The position numbers were made by a program, and so were the translations under genes. A DNA stretch of 64,000 bases from a virus: the IMG/VR virus record IMGVR_UViG_3300025736_000023, positions 1 to 64,000 of that record; one strand, given 5' to 3'. Positions 7,857 to 15,901 of the stretch are shown here, piece by piece. The notes below the pieces were generated by a model, which searched no databases, was not told where the DNA came from, and saw nothing but the letters and a program-made list of their open reading frames with translations. How positions within the stretch are numbered: the first letter of the stretch is position 1; every line of letters begins with the position of its first letter.

Positions 7857-10240
7857 AAAAGGACGCTGCACTTTGTGCAACTTGTCCTTTAGGGAACAGG
7901 GGGAGGCACGTGCCTCCCTTTGGTCCTGCAAAGGCTACAATAGCTTTTCTAGGTGAGGCTCCAGGCAACACTGAGGTTCGCGTAGGCAGGCCCTTCGTAG
8001 GAGAGAGTGGAAAGCTCCTTCGTGCCGCTATCTCCGCCTGTGGACGGGTACCATCAGAATTTTACTATACAAATGCCTGTAAGTGTCAGCTATCTAAAGA
8101 CAAGGCCATAGATGATAAGGCACTTGCTATCTGCAGTACCACCTTAAAAGAGGAGTTCCAATCCAGAGGTGTAGAGATCATCGTTGCGATGGGCAACTCT
8201 GCTATGCAAGGCTTGGGCCTTAGCACGCAGGGAATCACAAAGATGCAGGGGCGGCCATTAAAATGGCATGACTTCACAGTTTTCCCAATACTTCACCCAG
8301 CGTCAATTCTCCACCATCCAGATAACTGGGTTGACTTTGCAGACAATCTGGAAGAGGTGCTTAGAGAGGGTGGTCCTAGGCTTGAGCTTGCCCCAGCCTT
8401 TAGCAATTACGCAGTTTTGTCCACTGAGGGGGCAGTACGTTTTCTTACCTGGTTGAGACAGCAAACTTTCGTATACTTTGACATTGAGACTAGCAATCTC
8501 AATATCCTTGATACGACTATCTTGAGCATTGCGTTCACCTGTGGTTCAGACTATGTGGTCGTTCTGCCCAAAGCAGTTCTGGATCACGCGGATGTGCGGG
8601 CAGCATTACGCCGCGCCTGTGCAAATCCATCCCTAAAATGGTGTGGTCACAATGCTCAGTTTGACGTAGCCCGCTTGATCACTCAGTATAGGGCGCATCC
8701 CTACATTTCAGAGGACACTATCTTAGAGCACTTTGTACTAGATGAGCGCCTGGGCACCCACGGTCTAAAGCAACTGGCTATGAAACTTTTGCGGGTACCT
8801 GATTGGGAAGCAGATATCAAGAAGTGGATATCTAAAGAGCATAGCTCGTATGCATTGATTCCCGAGGAAAATCTATGGAGCTACAATGCCAAAGACGTAG
8901 CTTACGGCTATGACCTGCATCAACTCCTACGTCCCCAGGTAGCCTCCGAGGAAGATCTTGAACGGGTATATACAGAGCTGCTCATTCCAGGGACAAATGC
9001 CTTAGTAGATATGTCTGTACGAGGCGTCAAGATAGACATAGATAGGCTAAAGACTACACAGACTGAAGCGGAACAAACAATAGATAGGCTACGAACCGAA
9101 ATGCGGACGCTTGTTGATCTCCCTGAGTTCAATCCTAACTCGCCAAAGCAGGTTGGTCATATCCTGTACGACATATACAAAGCGCCACCATTCTCAAGGT
9201 CCAAATCACTGCCTATCGAGCTGATAGAGCCCGTAGCTGTACCGTATGGACGGAACGATAAAACTACAGCTAAAGATCAAATGGCACGTCTGGCGCAGCC
9301 AATCTACCCTTGCGCGCCGTTTGCTAGTTTAATGCTGAAGTACAAAAAAGCGCATCAATTGGTTAGCACCTATCTCAAGAATCTTCATCCCGAATCTGAT
9401 GGTAGGATACATCCAGGGCTCAAGCTCTTTGGCACAGTTACCGGGCGGCTGTCTGGTAGCAAGCCAAATGTATTGAATCTCACTAGGATCGGGCCGGTTC
9501 GAGGCTTAGTAGTGCCTGAGCCAGGCAACATTCTTCTTACTATTGACTACAAAGCGTCCGAGCTGCGTGTCTTGGCTGCTCTGGCTGGGTCTAAGGGACT
9601 TCTAGAATTGTTTAGAACAGGCGATGATCCACACAACTTTGTAGGAGAAAGCATTTATGGAGACAATTATGATGTTGAGAAACATCGAGTAGGTGTCAAG
9701 GGGATCAATTTTGGTGTCGCTTTTGGCCTAGGGATCCCTGGTATTGCTGCTATGCTAGGCGTTTCCTTCAGTGAAGCTAAAAGGATTCATAGCCTGGTCC
9801 TCAGACTGCTGGGCGTTGACGAATGGATGCAGCAACAGTTTCGGGATGTCAAAACAAGGCAATATGTTACTACACCTACGGGCCGCCGTAGACGCTTTCC
9901 ATTGATACTCTCTACATTATGGTCCAAAATCAAAAAGCAAGCGATCAACATGCCAGTGCAGAGCACAAGTCATGACTTGTGCTTACTAAGTTTGATTGAG
10001 ACCAACAAATGGCTCAAAGACTTTGGAGGCACCATTCTCTTCCCAACGCACGATTCATTGCTACTGGAGTTTCCTATAAAACACGTAGACGCAGTGGCCT
10101 CTCTAGTAACTAAGGAGATGCTGGATGCAGGTACCACTATTCTCGGAGACGATTTCACAGCAGCAGTTGACATCGCAGTCGGGTACTCTTATGACAAGAA
10201 AGATATGGGAAAATACATAATAGGGGGAGGGGCAACATGA
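7853..10240 (+). CDS. Uracil-DNA glycosylase / family A DNA polymerase fusion
   Basis: A 795-residue fusion. Residues about 1-175 are a family 4-type uracil-DNA glycosylase: CATC iron-sulphur cysteines at 8 and 11, GEAPG, GRPFVGESGKLL, further cysteines near 75-95, and a terminal HPASILHHP. Residues about 195-375 are a 3'-5' exonuclease with D210-I-E212, WCGHNAQFD and YNAKDVAYGYD. The rest is a family A polymerase: motif A DYKASELR (D565), motif B KGINFGVAFG, motif C HDSLL (D734). There is no 5' nuclease domain. UDG-like domains fused to phage PolA occur in SPO1-type phages, from memory. The design couples synthesis to uracil removal, or to control of modified bases. Confidence 0.88.
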   Translation: MKKDAALCATCPLGNRGRHVPPFGPAKATIAFLGEAPGNTEVRVGRPFVGESGKLLRAAISACGRVPSEFYYTNACKCQLSKDKAIDDKALAICSTTLKEEFQSRGVEIIVAMGNSAMQGLGLSTQGITKMQGRPLKWHDFTVFPILHPASILHHPDNWVDFADNLEEVLREGGPRLELAPAFSNYAVLSTEGAVRFLTWLRQQTFVYFDIETSNLNILDTTILSIAFTCGSDYVVVLPKAVLDHADVRAALRRACANPSLKWCGHNAQFDVARLITQYRAHPYISEDTILEHFVLDERLGTHGLKQLAMKLLRVPDWEADIKKWISKEHSSYALIPEENLWSYNAKDVAYGYDLHQLLRPQVASEEDLERVYTELLIPGTNALVDMSVRGVKIDIDRLKTTQTEAEQTIDRLRTEMRTLVDLPEFNPNSPKQVGHILYDIYKAPPFSRSKSLPIELIEPVAVPYGRNDKTTAKDQMARLAQPIYPCAPFASLMLKYKKAHQLVSTYLKNLHPESDGRIHPGLKLFGTVTGRLSGSKPNVLNLTRIGPVRGLVVPEPGNILLTIDYKASELRVLAALAGSKGLLELFRTGDDPHNFVGESIYGDNYDVEKHRVGVKGINFGVAFGLGIPGIAAMLGVSFSEAKRIHSLVLRLLGVDEWMQQQFRDVKTRQYVTTPTGRRRRFPLILSTLWSKIKKQAINMPVQSTSHDLCLLSLIETNKWLKDFGGTILFPTHDSLLLEFPIKHVDAVASLVTKEMLDAGTTILGDDFTAAVDIAVGYSYDKKDMGKYIIGGGAT

Positions 10241-10581
10241 GTTTGAAAAAGTATGGCGCAACGCTATTCGATCTAAGTCTAGTAAAAGCAGTGATATGTA
10301 CTGGGGAAGAAGGTCGTTTTCCTTTCAGGATATATTGGTCTATGGGTGGTCATATCGATATTACTGTCCAGCTCGCAAAGATGTTGCTAGACGATATCGA
10401 CTCCGAGCAAGAACCATACCCAGAACCGATCACCAATCTCGAAGCGCGATTCGAGAAACTGCTACTGGCAGCGAAGGCACTATGCGCAGACTGGGGCCGT
10501 AACCTATACGCTGCGTCGGCGCGGCAGCAGGTGGCTCGCTTTAGAGAAGTGATCGAGGAGGTATCCAGTGGAACTAAATGA
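10237..10581 (+). CDS. Hypothetical protein, 114 aa, paralogous to next gene
   Basis: Starts with ATGA overlap on the polymerase gene. The last 45 residues (RFEKLLLAAK...W...ARFREVIEEVSSG) match the next small gene (RFDRLLKAAK...W...LRQVIEEVS), so the two share a helical module. The N-terminal 65 residues are extra and beta-rich. The function is unknown. Confidence 0.55.
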   Translation: MSLKKYGATLFDLSLVKAVICTGEEGRFPFRIYWSMGGHIDITVQLAKMLLDDIDSEQEPYPEPITNLEARFEKLLLAAKALCADWGRNLYAASARQQVARFREVIEEVSSGTK

Positions 10582-10744
10582 TATGGTGCTGAAACGACAA
10601 GCTGAGAACGCCCTCCTCAAACAGCGCTTTGATAGACTATTGAAAGCGGCGAAGGAAACGGATGCAGCTTGGTGTGAAGGCTCGATACTCGCGTTGGGCA
10701 TGTCAGTGGATCATTTGAGACAAGTAATCGAGGAGGTATCATGA
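10568..10744 (+). CDS. Small helical protein, 58 aa, module duplicate
   Basis: GTG 10568 is chosen because GAGGAGG lies six bases upstream; an internal ATG at 10583 has no such site. The stop overlaps the next start (ATGA). Almost the whole protein is the module shared with the C-terminus of the previous gene: a helix RFDRLLKAAK, a Trp, and a second helix ending VIEEVS. It is too short for many gene finders but fits the overlap pattern on both sides. Confidence 0.6.
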   Translation: MELNDMVLKRQAENALLKQRFDRLLKAAKETDAAWCEGSILALGMSVDHLRQVIEEVS

Positions 10745-10953
10745 TCACACACAATGGAAAGAACTATCTGACGCCTAGAGAGGCAGCAAGAGCACTAGTG
10801 ATTCATCTTTCAACTGTATACAGTTGGTGTAAGCATCAACAGGTAGAATTGCTAGATCCGGAAGTGCTTCAGGAAGATGTTGTTTCAAAGTATCTAATAG
10901 AAGAGGAATCCCTTTATAATCGTCATCACCATGTATACTTGGAGACCTCATGA
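10741..10953 (+). CDS. Small helix-turn-helix protein (MerR/excisionase-like)
   Basis: A 70-residue protein beginning MITHNGKNYLTPREAARALVIHLSTVYSWCKHQQVEL. The TPREAARAL...STVYSWCK segment is the usual form of a MerR/excisionase-type helix-turn-helix ('LTVREAAELLGVSRSTVYRW'). It could be a transcriptional regulator or a DNA-architectural factor. It is coupled to both neighbours by ATGA overlaps. Confidence 0.65.
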   Translation: MITHNGKNYLTPREAARALVIHLSTVYSWCKHQQVELLDPEVLQEDVVSKYLIEEESLYNRHHHVYLETS

Positions 10954-11357
10954 GACTGCTAGTATTTGATCCTGGGGAAACTACCGGTTGGGCTTACTTG
11001 GCTTATGGCAAAATAGCAGGAGGATCATTCCACCTGTGGGCGCAGGTCAAGGACCTCATAGATTGCTACCAGCCGGACGTAGTGCTGTATGAGAGCTTTT
11101 ATCTTAGAGCAAGAGCCTCTAGATATTTGATTGGCAGTCCTCTGCTTACTGTACAGGTTATTGGAGTGATCCGATACTTGACAGATGAACTGGGTGCGGT
11201 CTCTGTTTCGCAGATGCCTGCCCAGAGAACTGGTATTTGGCTCAAGAGCCTAAAGGGCTTCGATCGACATGCACGAGATGCCGCAAAGCACGGGTTACGA
11301 TATCTTATCAAGAAAGGGCTCGCTGCAGGGTATAAAAGCTACAAAGGGAGGGGATAA
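10950..11357 (+). CDS. RuvC-like Holliday junction resolvase
   Basis: A 135-residue RNase H-fold protein. The first strand has the catalytic Asp in FDPGETTGWA, a central strand has VLYESF with the second acid, and the C-terminal DRHARDAAKHGLRYL supplies the final acidic pair, as in RuvC-type phage resolvases. The size is close to other phage RuvC-like proteins. It would resolve recombination intermediates or branched DNA before packaging. Confidence 0.75.
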   Translation: MRLLVFDPGETTGWAYLAYGKIAGGSFHLWAQVKDLIDCYQPDVVLYESFYLRARASRYLIGSPLLTVQVIGVIRYLTDELGAVSVSQMPAQRTGIWLKSLKGFDRHARDAAKHGLRYLIKKGLAAGYKSYKGRG

Positions 11358-11358
11358 C

Positions 11359-13005
11359 TTGGGCATACAAATCTCACTAGCGAAGCCAACACCGAGGTCC
11401 ACAGTTAAATTCCATGTACAGGGGACTTTACCCCCTGTGCTAAGTGCTTTCTTGGAGCGCGTTTCCGGCGTCAAGATTGAGGATGATGACGCTTGGGTGC
11501 CGAAGGAGCCTCGGTTACTTGAGCTTTTATTGAGAGATGTTGATTCTGTGCATCTCAATGAAGAGGTTCGTACATGGTATGAAACTCTTTTGACTTATGA
11601 GAGAAAAAGTATTGCCTTGACTAAGTTAGAGGATATGTCGTCTTTAGACGTTGATGAACGGTTAGTTGCATATCAGCGGGTGGGGGTAAACTTCATTCTC
11701 AAAACCAGAAGGTGTATTCTAGCAGACGATTCAGGCATGGGAAAAACAGCGCAAGCGATTGAGGCGATTGAATTGTCTGAGGAACATAAACGCATCTTGA
11801 TCGTGTGTACCAACTCAGCAAAGTGGTGGTGGAAGGACGAGATCGAAAAGTGGTTTCCTGGACAAGACCGCGTTGTAGTCGAAGCAGCCACTAGGAAAGA
11901 CGATTTCCAAGCCTATCAGGAGACTCAAGGATTCCTAATTATCAATTGGGAACTTGTTCGCTTGATGCCGGAATTGCGCGGCCTGGCCTGGCGTTGGATA
12001 GTGGCAGATGAGGCGCATAAGCTCAAGAATCGCAGCACAAAGACGTGGAAGGGTGTTAACAGTCTAATGACGAGGAGATTGCTACTACTCACAGCGTCTC
12101 CAATCTCCAATGAACCTGCAGATCTGTGGGCACTATTGCACTTGTTGTACCCAGACCGATATCGATCGTATCAACGTTTTTATGAGCTATACGTCAACTA
12201 TTTCATTGCTCGGAGTGGGTATAGAAAAATAAATCGATCTAACCCAGTTAGAAACGTAGACCTGTTACAACGTGAGATTGCTCCGATCCTGCTGCGTCGG
12301 GACTGGCAGGGCTACCGAGATACATTGCCCCCTCAAAACAAGGTCATGCCTCTGAAGCTGACCGCTGCACAGGGGGCAATGTACAAGACTATGGCTAAGA
12401 AAATGTATGCTATCTTAGAGGACGGCTCAGAAATTGAGGTCTTTAATGTAGGAGCTAAGATAGTTCGACTGCGCCAGATAGTCAGCACCACGGCTACGAT
12501 ACAGGCTGGTGACAGTTCCTCCAAACTTGATGCTGCTGTAGACATAATAGAAAACGCCCCAGGAGAGCAGTTTGTTGTCTTTGCTCTCTTTCGGGCCACT
12601 GTCTTAGCATTGCAAAAACGCCTTAGCAAGAAAAAGATTGTCTGTGGTACGATCCTTGGAGGACAGCCGCCTAGTGAGAGATACGAGATGATCAAAAGAT
12701 TCCAAGAGGGTGAAATTCAAGTTATTATCTCTACTGTGCAGGCGGGGGGAGAATCCATTACGCTAACTGCTTCGCATCAAGTGATCTTTATTGAGAAGCA
12801 CTATAGTTACACTGTACAACAGCAGGCGATCGGTCGGGTGGATCGTTTTGGGCAGACGCATCAGTGCTTGATTACAACCTTGCATTGCCCACACACGGTA
12901 GATGACCTGGTAGAAAAGATCGTGGCCTCCAAGAGCTCAATGGTAGATACCGTTCTACGAGGCAAGTTCTTTGAGAGCTTGCAAGATTCGTTGATGTTTC
13001 TATAA
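11359..13005 (+). CDS. SNF2-family DNA helicase/translocase
   Basis: The start is set at TTG 11359, one base after the previous stop and five bases after GGGAGGGG; an upstream ATG at 11269 lies inside the resolvase gene. The 548-residue product has Walker A DDSGMGKT at 123-130, DEAH at 217-220, LLLTASPISN (motif III), and C-terminal motifs VIISTVQAGGESITLT and QAIGRVDRFGQT (motifs V and VI). This is a compact Swi2/Snf2 ATPase as found in many phages. The role is probably in replication, recombination or restart. It is the last gene of the plus-strand left arm. Confidence 0.88.
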   Translation: MGIQISLAKPTPRSTVKFHVQGTLPPVLSAFLERVSGVKIEDDDAWVPKEPRLLELLLRDVDSVHLNEEVRTWYETLLTYERKSIALTKLEDMSSLDVDERLVAYQRVGVNFILKTRRCILADDSGMGKTAQAIEAIELSEEHKRILIVCTNSAKWWWKDEIEKWFPGQDRVVVEAATRKDDFQAYQETQGFLIINWELVRLMPELRGLAWRWIVADEAHKLKNRSTKTWKGVNSLMTRRLLLLTASPISNEPADLWALLHLLYPDRYRSYQRFYELYVNYFIARSGYRKINRSNPVRNVDLLQREIAPILLRRDWQGYRDTLPPQNKVMPLKLTAAQGAMYKTMAKKMYAILEDGSEIEVFNVGAKIVRLRQIVSTTATIQAGDSSSKLDAAVDIIENAPGEQFVVFALFRATVLALQKRLSKKKIVCGTILGGQPPSERYEMIKRFQEGEIQVIISTVQAGGESITLTASHQVIFIEKHYSYTVQQQAIGRVDRFGQTHQCLITTLHCPHTVDDLVEKIVASKSSMVDTVLRGKFFESLQDSLMFL

Positions 13006-13011
13006 TCGGAA

Positions 13012-13105
13012 AGCGGGGAGAGGCAGCCCTCCTCCCCGCTCTCACACGGCAAAGGCGGGGGGACCCTTACCTTGCCGTAAGCAAACAGGGTTTATTAGAC
13101 CCTGT
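13012..13105. terminator. Three-hairpin convergent terminator region
   Basis: Three hairpins lie between the converging operons. The first has a 9-bp stem (13012-13020 with 13032-13040, AGCGGGGAG). The second has a 7-bp stem with extension (13046-13052 with 13072-13078, ACGGCAA). The third has a 7-bp stem (13085-13091 with 13099-13105, ACAGGGT). On the minus strand the third is followed by TTTGCTTA, a T-rich run suited to ending the late operon. The first is GC-rich and follows the SNF2 stop by 6 bases. T-tracts are weak for both directions. Confidence 0.7.
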
Positions 13106-13111
13106 ATACTC

Positions 13112-13387
13112 CTACCACCACTTGTAGCCTGCCACGCCTATGCCCTTCTGGGTGTCATAGAGCTCAGCCGCGACGAGCGCATAAAATAGCACATTCCATA
13201 CTCGCTCGTACCAAACTAGAAACGCCGGATACGTTGCTGCGATCTCATTGCACGCCAGCAATGCGATGGCTACAACGAACGCAGCAAAGAGCGCCTTCGT
13301 TGTAGACAACCCCAACCTCTTCAACCAGTTCACAATTCGCTTTATGACCAGAGATCCAGCGACACCGAACACCATGAAGTCTTCCAT
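13112..13387 (-). CDS. Membrane protein, candidate holin
   Basis: The start is ATG at 13387 because GGAGGT lies just upstream; a TTG at 13399 precedes that site. The 91-residue product has at least two hydrophobic segments (about 5-18 and 29-50) and possibly a third near 60-80, with a WW end. It is the last gene of the late operon, next to another small membrane protein and a glycosidase, which is where lysis genes usually lie. Holin is therefore the best guess, from context and topology only. Confidence 0.5.
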   Translation of the reverse strand: MEDFMVFGVAGSLVIKRIVNWLKRLGLSTTKALFAAFVVAIALLACNEIAATYPAFLVWYERVWNVLFYALVAAELYDTQKGIGVAGYKWW

Positions 13388-13405
13388 CGTAACCTCCAAA
13401 CTAAA

Positions 13406-13660
13406 CTATTGGCCCCCCGATTGCCTACGAAGCCATGAAACATCTGTCTGTATCCCTGCTAATTGCACTTGAATATCCACAAAGGTATCTACTATGGTGT
13501 CGATTCTAATTATTTGTGCCTCTACAGTCTGAGTTACTGTATCTACTCGTTCCTGTAGCACTGCAAAAGCTGTAGTACACGCGATAATGACGGCGATAAT
13601 AGGAATCCAGAACTTGATGGACGCATGAGTGATAGAACCGTTGGCTTTAGTGCCTGGCAT
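13406..13660 (-). CDS. Small membrane protein with coiled coil (lysis-associated)
   Basis: An 84-residue protein with one hydrophobic segment (FWIPIIAVIIACTTAFAV, about residues 17-34) followed by a heptad-type amphipathic stretch (ERVDTVTQTVEAQIIRIDTIVDTFVDIQ). One membrane anchor plus an extended coiled coil is the layout of XhlA-type or spanin-like lysis proteins. No lipobox is seen. The function is inferred from position and topology. Confidence 0.5.
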   Translation of the reverse strand: MPGTKANGSITHASIKFWIPIIAVIIACTTAFAVLQERVDTVTQTVEAQIIRIDTIVDTFVDIQVQLAGIQTDVSWLRRQSGGQ

Positions 13661-13669
13661 GTTGTTCTC

Positions 13670-13927
13670 CTACCTCCAACCTTTACGTAGACGCTCTTGA
13701 TAGGTGCTTCGATCTATCCAGTCAGGTCGGCTTTTTACTCTGGTACCTCCTTCAAATCTAGTGCCAAGATTTTTATCCACTGCAGCCTCCCAAGTATCAA
13801 ATTTCAACCCGGCATATTTCGCCAGTTGTTCTGCCCAAGAGCCTATTAAGAATTCTACATCACACTCATGTACTCCGCTTCTCAGAATCGCAATAGCTAA
13901 AGCGGTGCGATACCTAGTTAGTGCCAC
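13670..13927 (-). CDS. Hypothetical protein, 85 aa
   Basis: Starts at GTG 13927, overlapping the glycosidase stop by 10 nt. The product is soluble and basic at its C-terminus (YQERLRKGWR), with one central Trp/Phe-rich segment. It lies between the glycosidase and the membrane proteins of the lysis region. No family is recognised. Confidence 0.5.
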   Translation of the reverse strand: MALTRYRTALAIAILRSGVHECDVEFLIGSWAEQLAKYAGLKFDTWEAAVDKNLGTRFEGGTRVKSRPDWIDRSTYQERLRKGWR

Positions 13928-14949
13928 CAGCTACCTTCTTGTGCATTCTTTGAGATACGATACGACAGTTTGATCAACGAAAGCCTAATCTCATTTGCTC
14001 GCTCAAGGTTCCCTTGCTCATACATTCGCTGCATTTCTTCTAACCACCATCTCAATTTATCCAGCAGGTGGATAAGATCTCCTTGCTCGTGCTCTGGCAA
14101 AGGCCCGGTATCCTGCGTGTGGATACTTAGCATATATTCTGCCAGTTTACGTGCGTTTGATTCGTCAAGATCGAAATCTATCCATTTCTTGCGCGCACCT
14201 GCAACAAAGATAAACGCAGCAGTGACATAGATGTCTTTCTGTATCTCTTCGTCAAACCATTGAAGCTGCGGGACATATTGCTCGAAATTGCCCTTGCAAT
14301 AGGTTTTCCAACCTGTTTCTGCTTTGTGAATTGGCGCTACACCACCGTCAATCCCAACCTCTCCTAGCAACAGCGGTGGGGGCTCAAACCGGGATACTTC
14401 TTTAATTGTATCGTAAAGCCACCGATAACGCAAACAGTGCGAGCCAGCACGGTCCATCATCGTTGGGGCACTGTATTCATGAGCAATAATGTAGTTAGCT
14501 TTCTGGAACATAGGAGCTAACTCCGCAACGTGTGAAGGATCAATGTGAGGCCAGCCAACACTAAATGCTCCTACACCATTCTGAAAACCGTTCTCGTGCA
14601 TCAACTCTGTCCAGCGTATAGTAAACTCAACAAGCATCAAGCGGAAAGTATGCTCACCTACAGGAGGCTCGTTTGGTCCTTGCCAGACCGTCACGTAGCG
14701 TCTAGCATCGTAAGTCCCCGCTAGACGCTCAAAGTATTCTTCAGCACCTTTTCGACCCTTCAGAATATATCGTAGTTCCTCACTATCTCCCCCAGGTAGA
14801 GGAGCCCTAGCAAGGATATTCACCTGGCCCTCAAAGGGATCTTTTTCTGGCGCTTCAATTAGCAGGCACCAGGCCGCCTGTGCTGACAGCACTACATCTT
14901 TGGCCCAAGAAGGTATCTTCTGAAATTGAAAAGCAAGTTTGGTGCTCAT
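13918..14949 (-). CDS. Clan GH-A-like glycoside hydrolase (candidate lysin)
   Basis: The start at ATG 14949 is chosen because it overlaps the upstream stop as ATGA. The 343-residue protein looks like a (beta/alpha)8 glycosidase. WQGPNEPP has the acid/base Glu (E94) in an NEP motif at the end of strand 4, and LLLGEVGIDG has the nucleophile Glu (E197) at strand 7. The last 100 residues are helical and may be a cell-binding or oligomer domain. Its place in the lysis cluster suggests that it cuts a host cell-wall or capsule glycan. A depolymerase on the particle is the alternative. The family number cannot be told by eye. Confidence 0.6.
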   Translation of the reverse strand: MSTKLAFQFQKIPSWAKDVVLSAQAAWCLLIEAPEKDPFEGQVNILARAPLPGGDSEELRYILKGRKGAEEYFERLAGTYDARRYVTVWQGPNEPPVGEHTFRLMLVEFTIRWTELMHENGFQNGVGAFSVGWPHIDPSHVAELAPMFQKANYIIAHEYSAPTMMDRAGSHCLRYRWLYDTIKEVSRFEPPPLLLGEVGIDGGVAPIHKAETGWKTYCKGNFEQYVPQLQWFDEEIQKDIYVTAAFIFVAGARKKWIDFDLDESNARKLAEYMLSIHTQDTGPLPEHEQGDLIHLLDKLRWWLEEMQRMYEQGNLERANEIRLSLIKLSYRISKNAQEGSWWH

Positions 14950-15881
14950 TCGATCACTTCCCATGCAGTGCCAGGGTAACATTCGGCTAGAATGTACCCT
15001 CCATATTGCATAATGAATATACGTCCACTCGACTCGACTTCGATGGCAATCATGTTAGAAAAAGCCAAACACGTAACCCAATCGCCATCATACTGTACAC
15101 GGAAGATGCCTGTCTCTGGGCGGCCAGCAGGAATGCGCCAGTTCTTTGGCCCCTCCGAGTTGTAGCCCTGTACCCACAATGCTACAGTGCCATTATGCGT
15201 TAGTGCTGCCCAATAAATCCGATGTTGCTGTATTACCAACAACACAGGGGGGTTCGTCTCCTCTTCCTCCAGACTGTGTTCCTCGATCATTTTTAACAAG
15301 AGCCACGGCAAACGCTCATTTGGATCCAGCGTTGCGGGCGGTTGTGGCATAGGGGGCCAGGTAGGTGTTGGTGGCTCCCATACGGTAGGAGTAGCAGACG
15401 GTCCCGGTGTAGGCGTGCTTGTTGGCTCTGGTGGTAGACTTGGACTAGGCGTTATTGTCGGTTCAGGGGAAGCCACAAATAATGTAAAAGGCCCTGACGA
15501 TGCACCCGGAGTGCTATTGAATTTGAATCTGGCTCGCTTACCACTCATCAGCATCACTGAGGCATTGCTAGGTCCTCGAATGCCCTCAATGCTAATAGGC
15601 CCACCGCTGTCAAGTACAAACTCGTACCACTGTCCAGCAATAACGGTAATAGAGTGCTTCCAAACCCCCTGTGCATCTGTTACCCAACAGCGGGTTTGCC
15701 AACAAAGGAGCTCACCAGGCACAGGGGGGTCTAGCTTGACTGTGCAGAGCGTGTTGGTTTGAGATTGGGCGGCGACTGTGTGAAATTTCTCAGACTGTGG
15801 ACCCCACCACCCTAACGTCCACCCGCCGAATAGTGCTAGTATCAGTAAGAGTGCCCAAAATATAGCCCAAAAGAGTTTCAT
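14946..15881 (-). CDS. Secreted/anchored protein with Thr-Pro linker
   Basis: A 311-residue protein. Residues 5-25 form a signal or membrane anchor (FWAIFWALLLILALFGGW). Residues about 40-130 are a beta domain with paired cysteines. Residues about 140-180 form a Thr/Pro-rich linker (TPSPSLPPEPTSTPTPGP). A C-terminal beta-rich domain follows. Such TP linkers are frequent in Chloroflexota surface proteins, a weak host hint. The gene is coupled to the glycosidase (ATGA overlap), so the pair may act together on the cell surface. Confidence 0.55.
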   Translation of the reverse strand: MKLFWAIFWALLLILALFGGWTLGWWGPQSEKFHTVAAQSQTNTLCTVKLDPPVPGELLCWQTRCWVTDAQGVWKHSITVIAGQWYEFVLDSGGPISIEGIRGPSNASVMLMSGKRARFKFNSTPGASSGPFTLFVASPEPTITPSPSLPPEPTSTPTPGPSATPTVWEPPTPTWPPMPQPPATLDPNERLPWLLLKMIEEHSLEEEETNPPVLLVIQQHRIYWAALTHNGTVALWVQGYNSEGPKNWRIPAGRPETGIFRVQYDGDWVTCLAFSNMIAIEVESSGRIFIMQYGGYILAECYPGTAWEVIE

Positions 15882-15901
15882 CTATTTGTCTCCAGTATAC
15901 A

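Noticed and set aside
12333-12695. Minus-strand ORF of 120 codons inside the helicase gene
   Set aside because: Shadow of the SNF2 frame, which carries all helicase motifs there.
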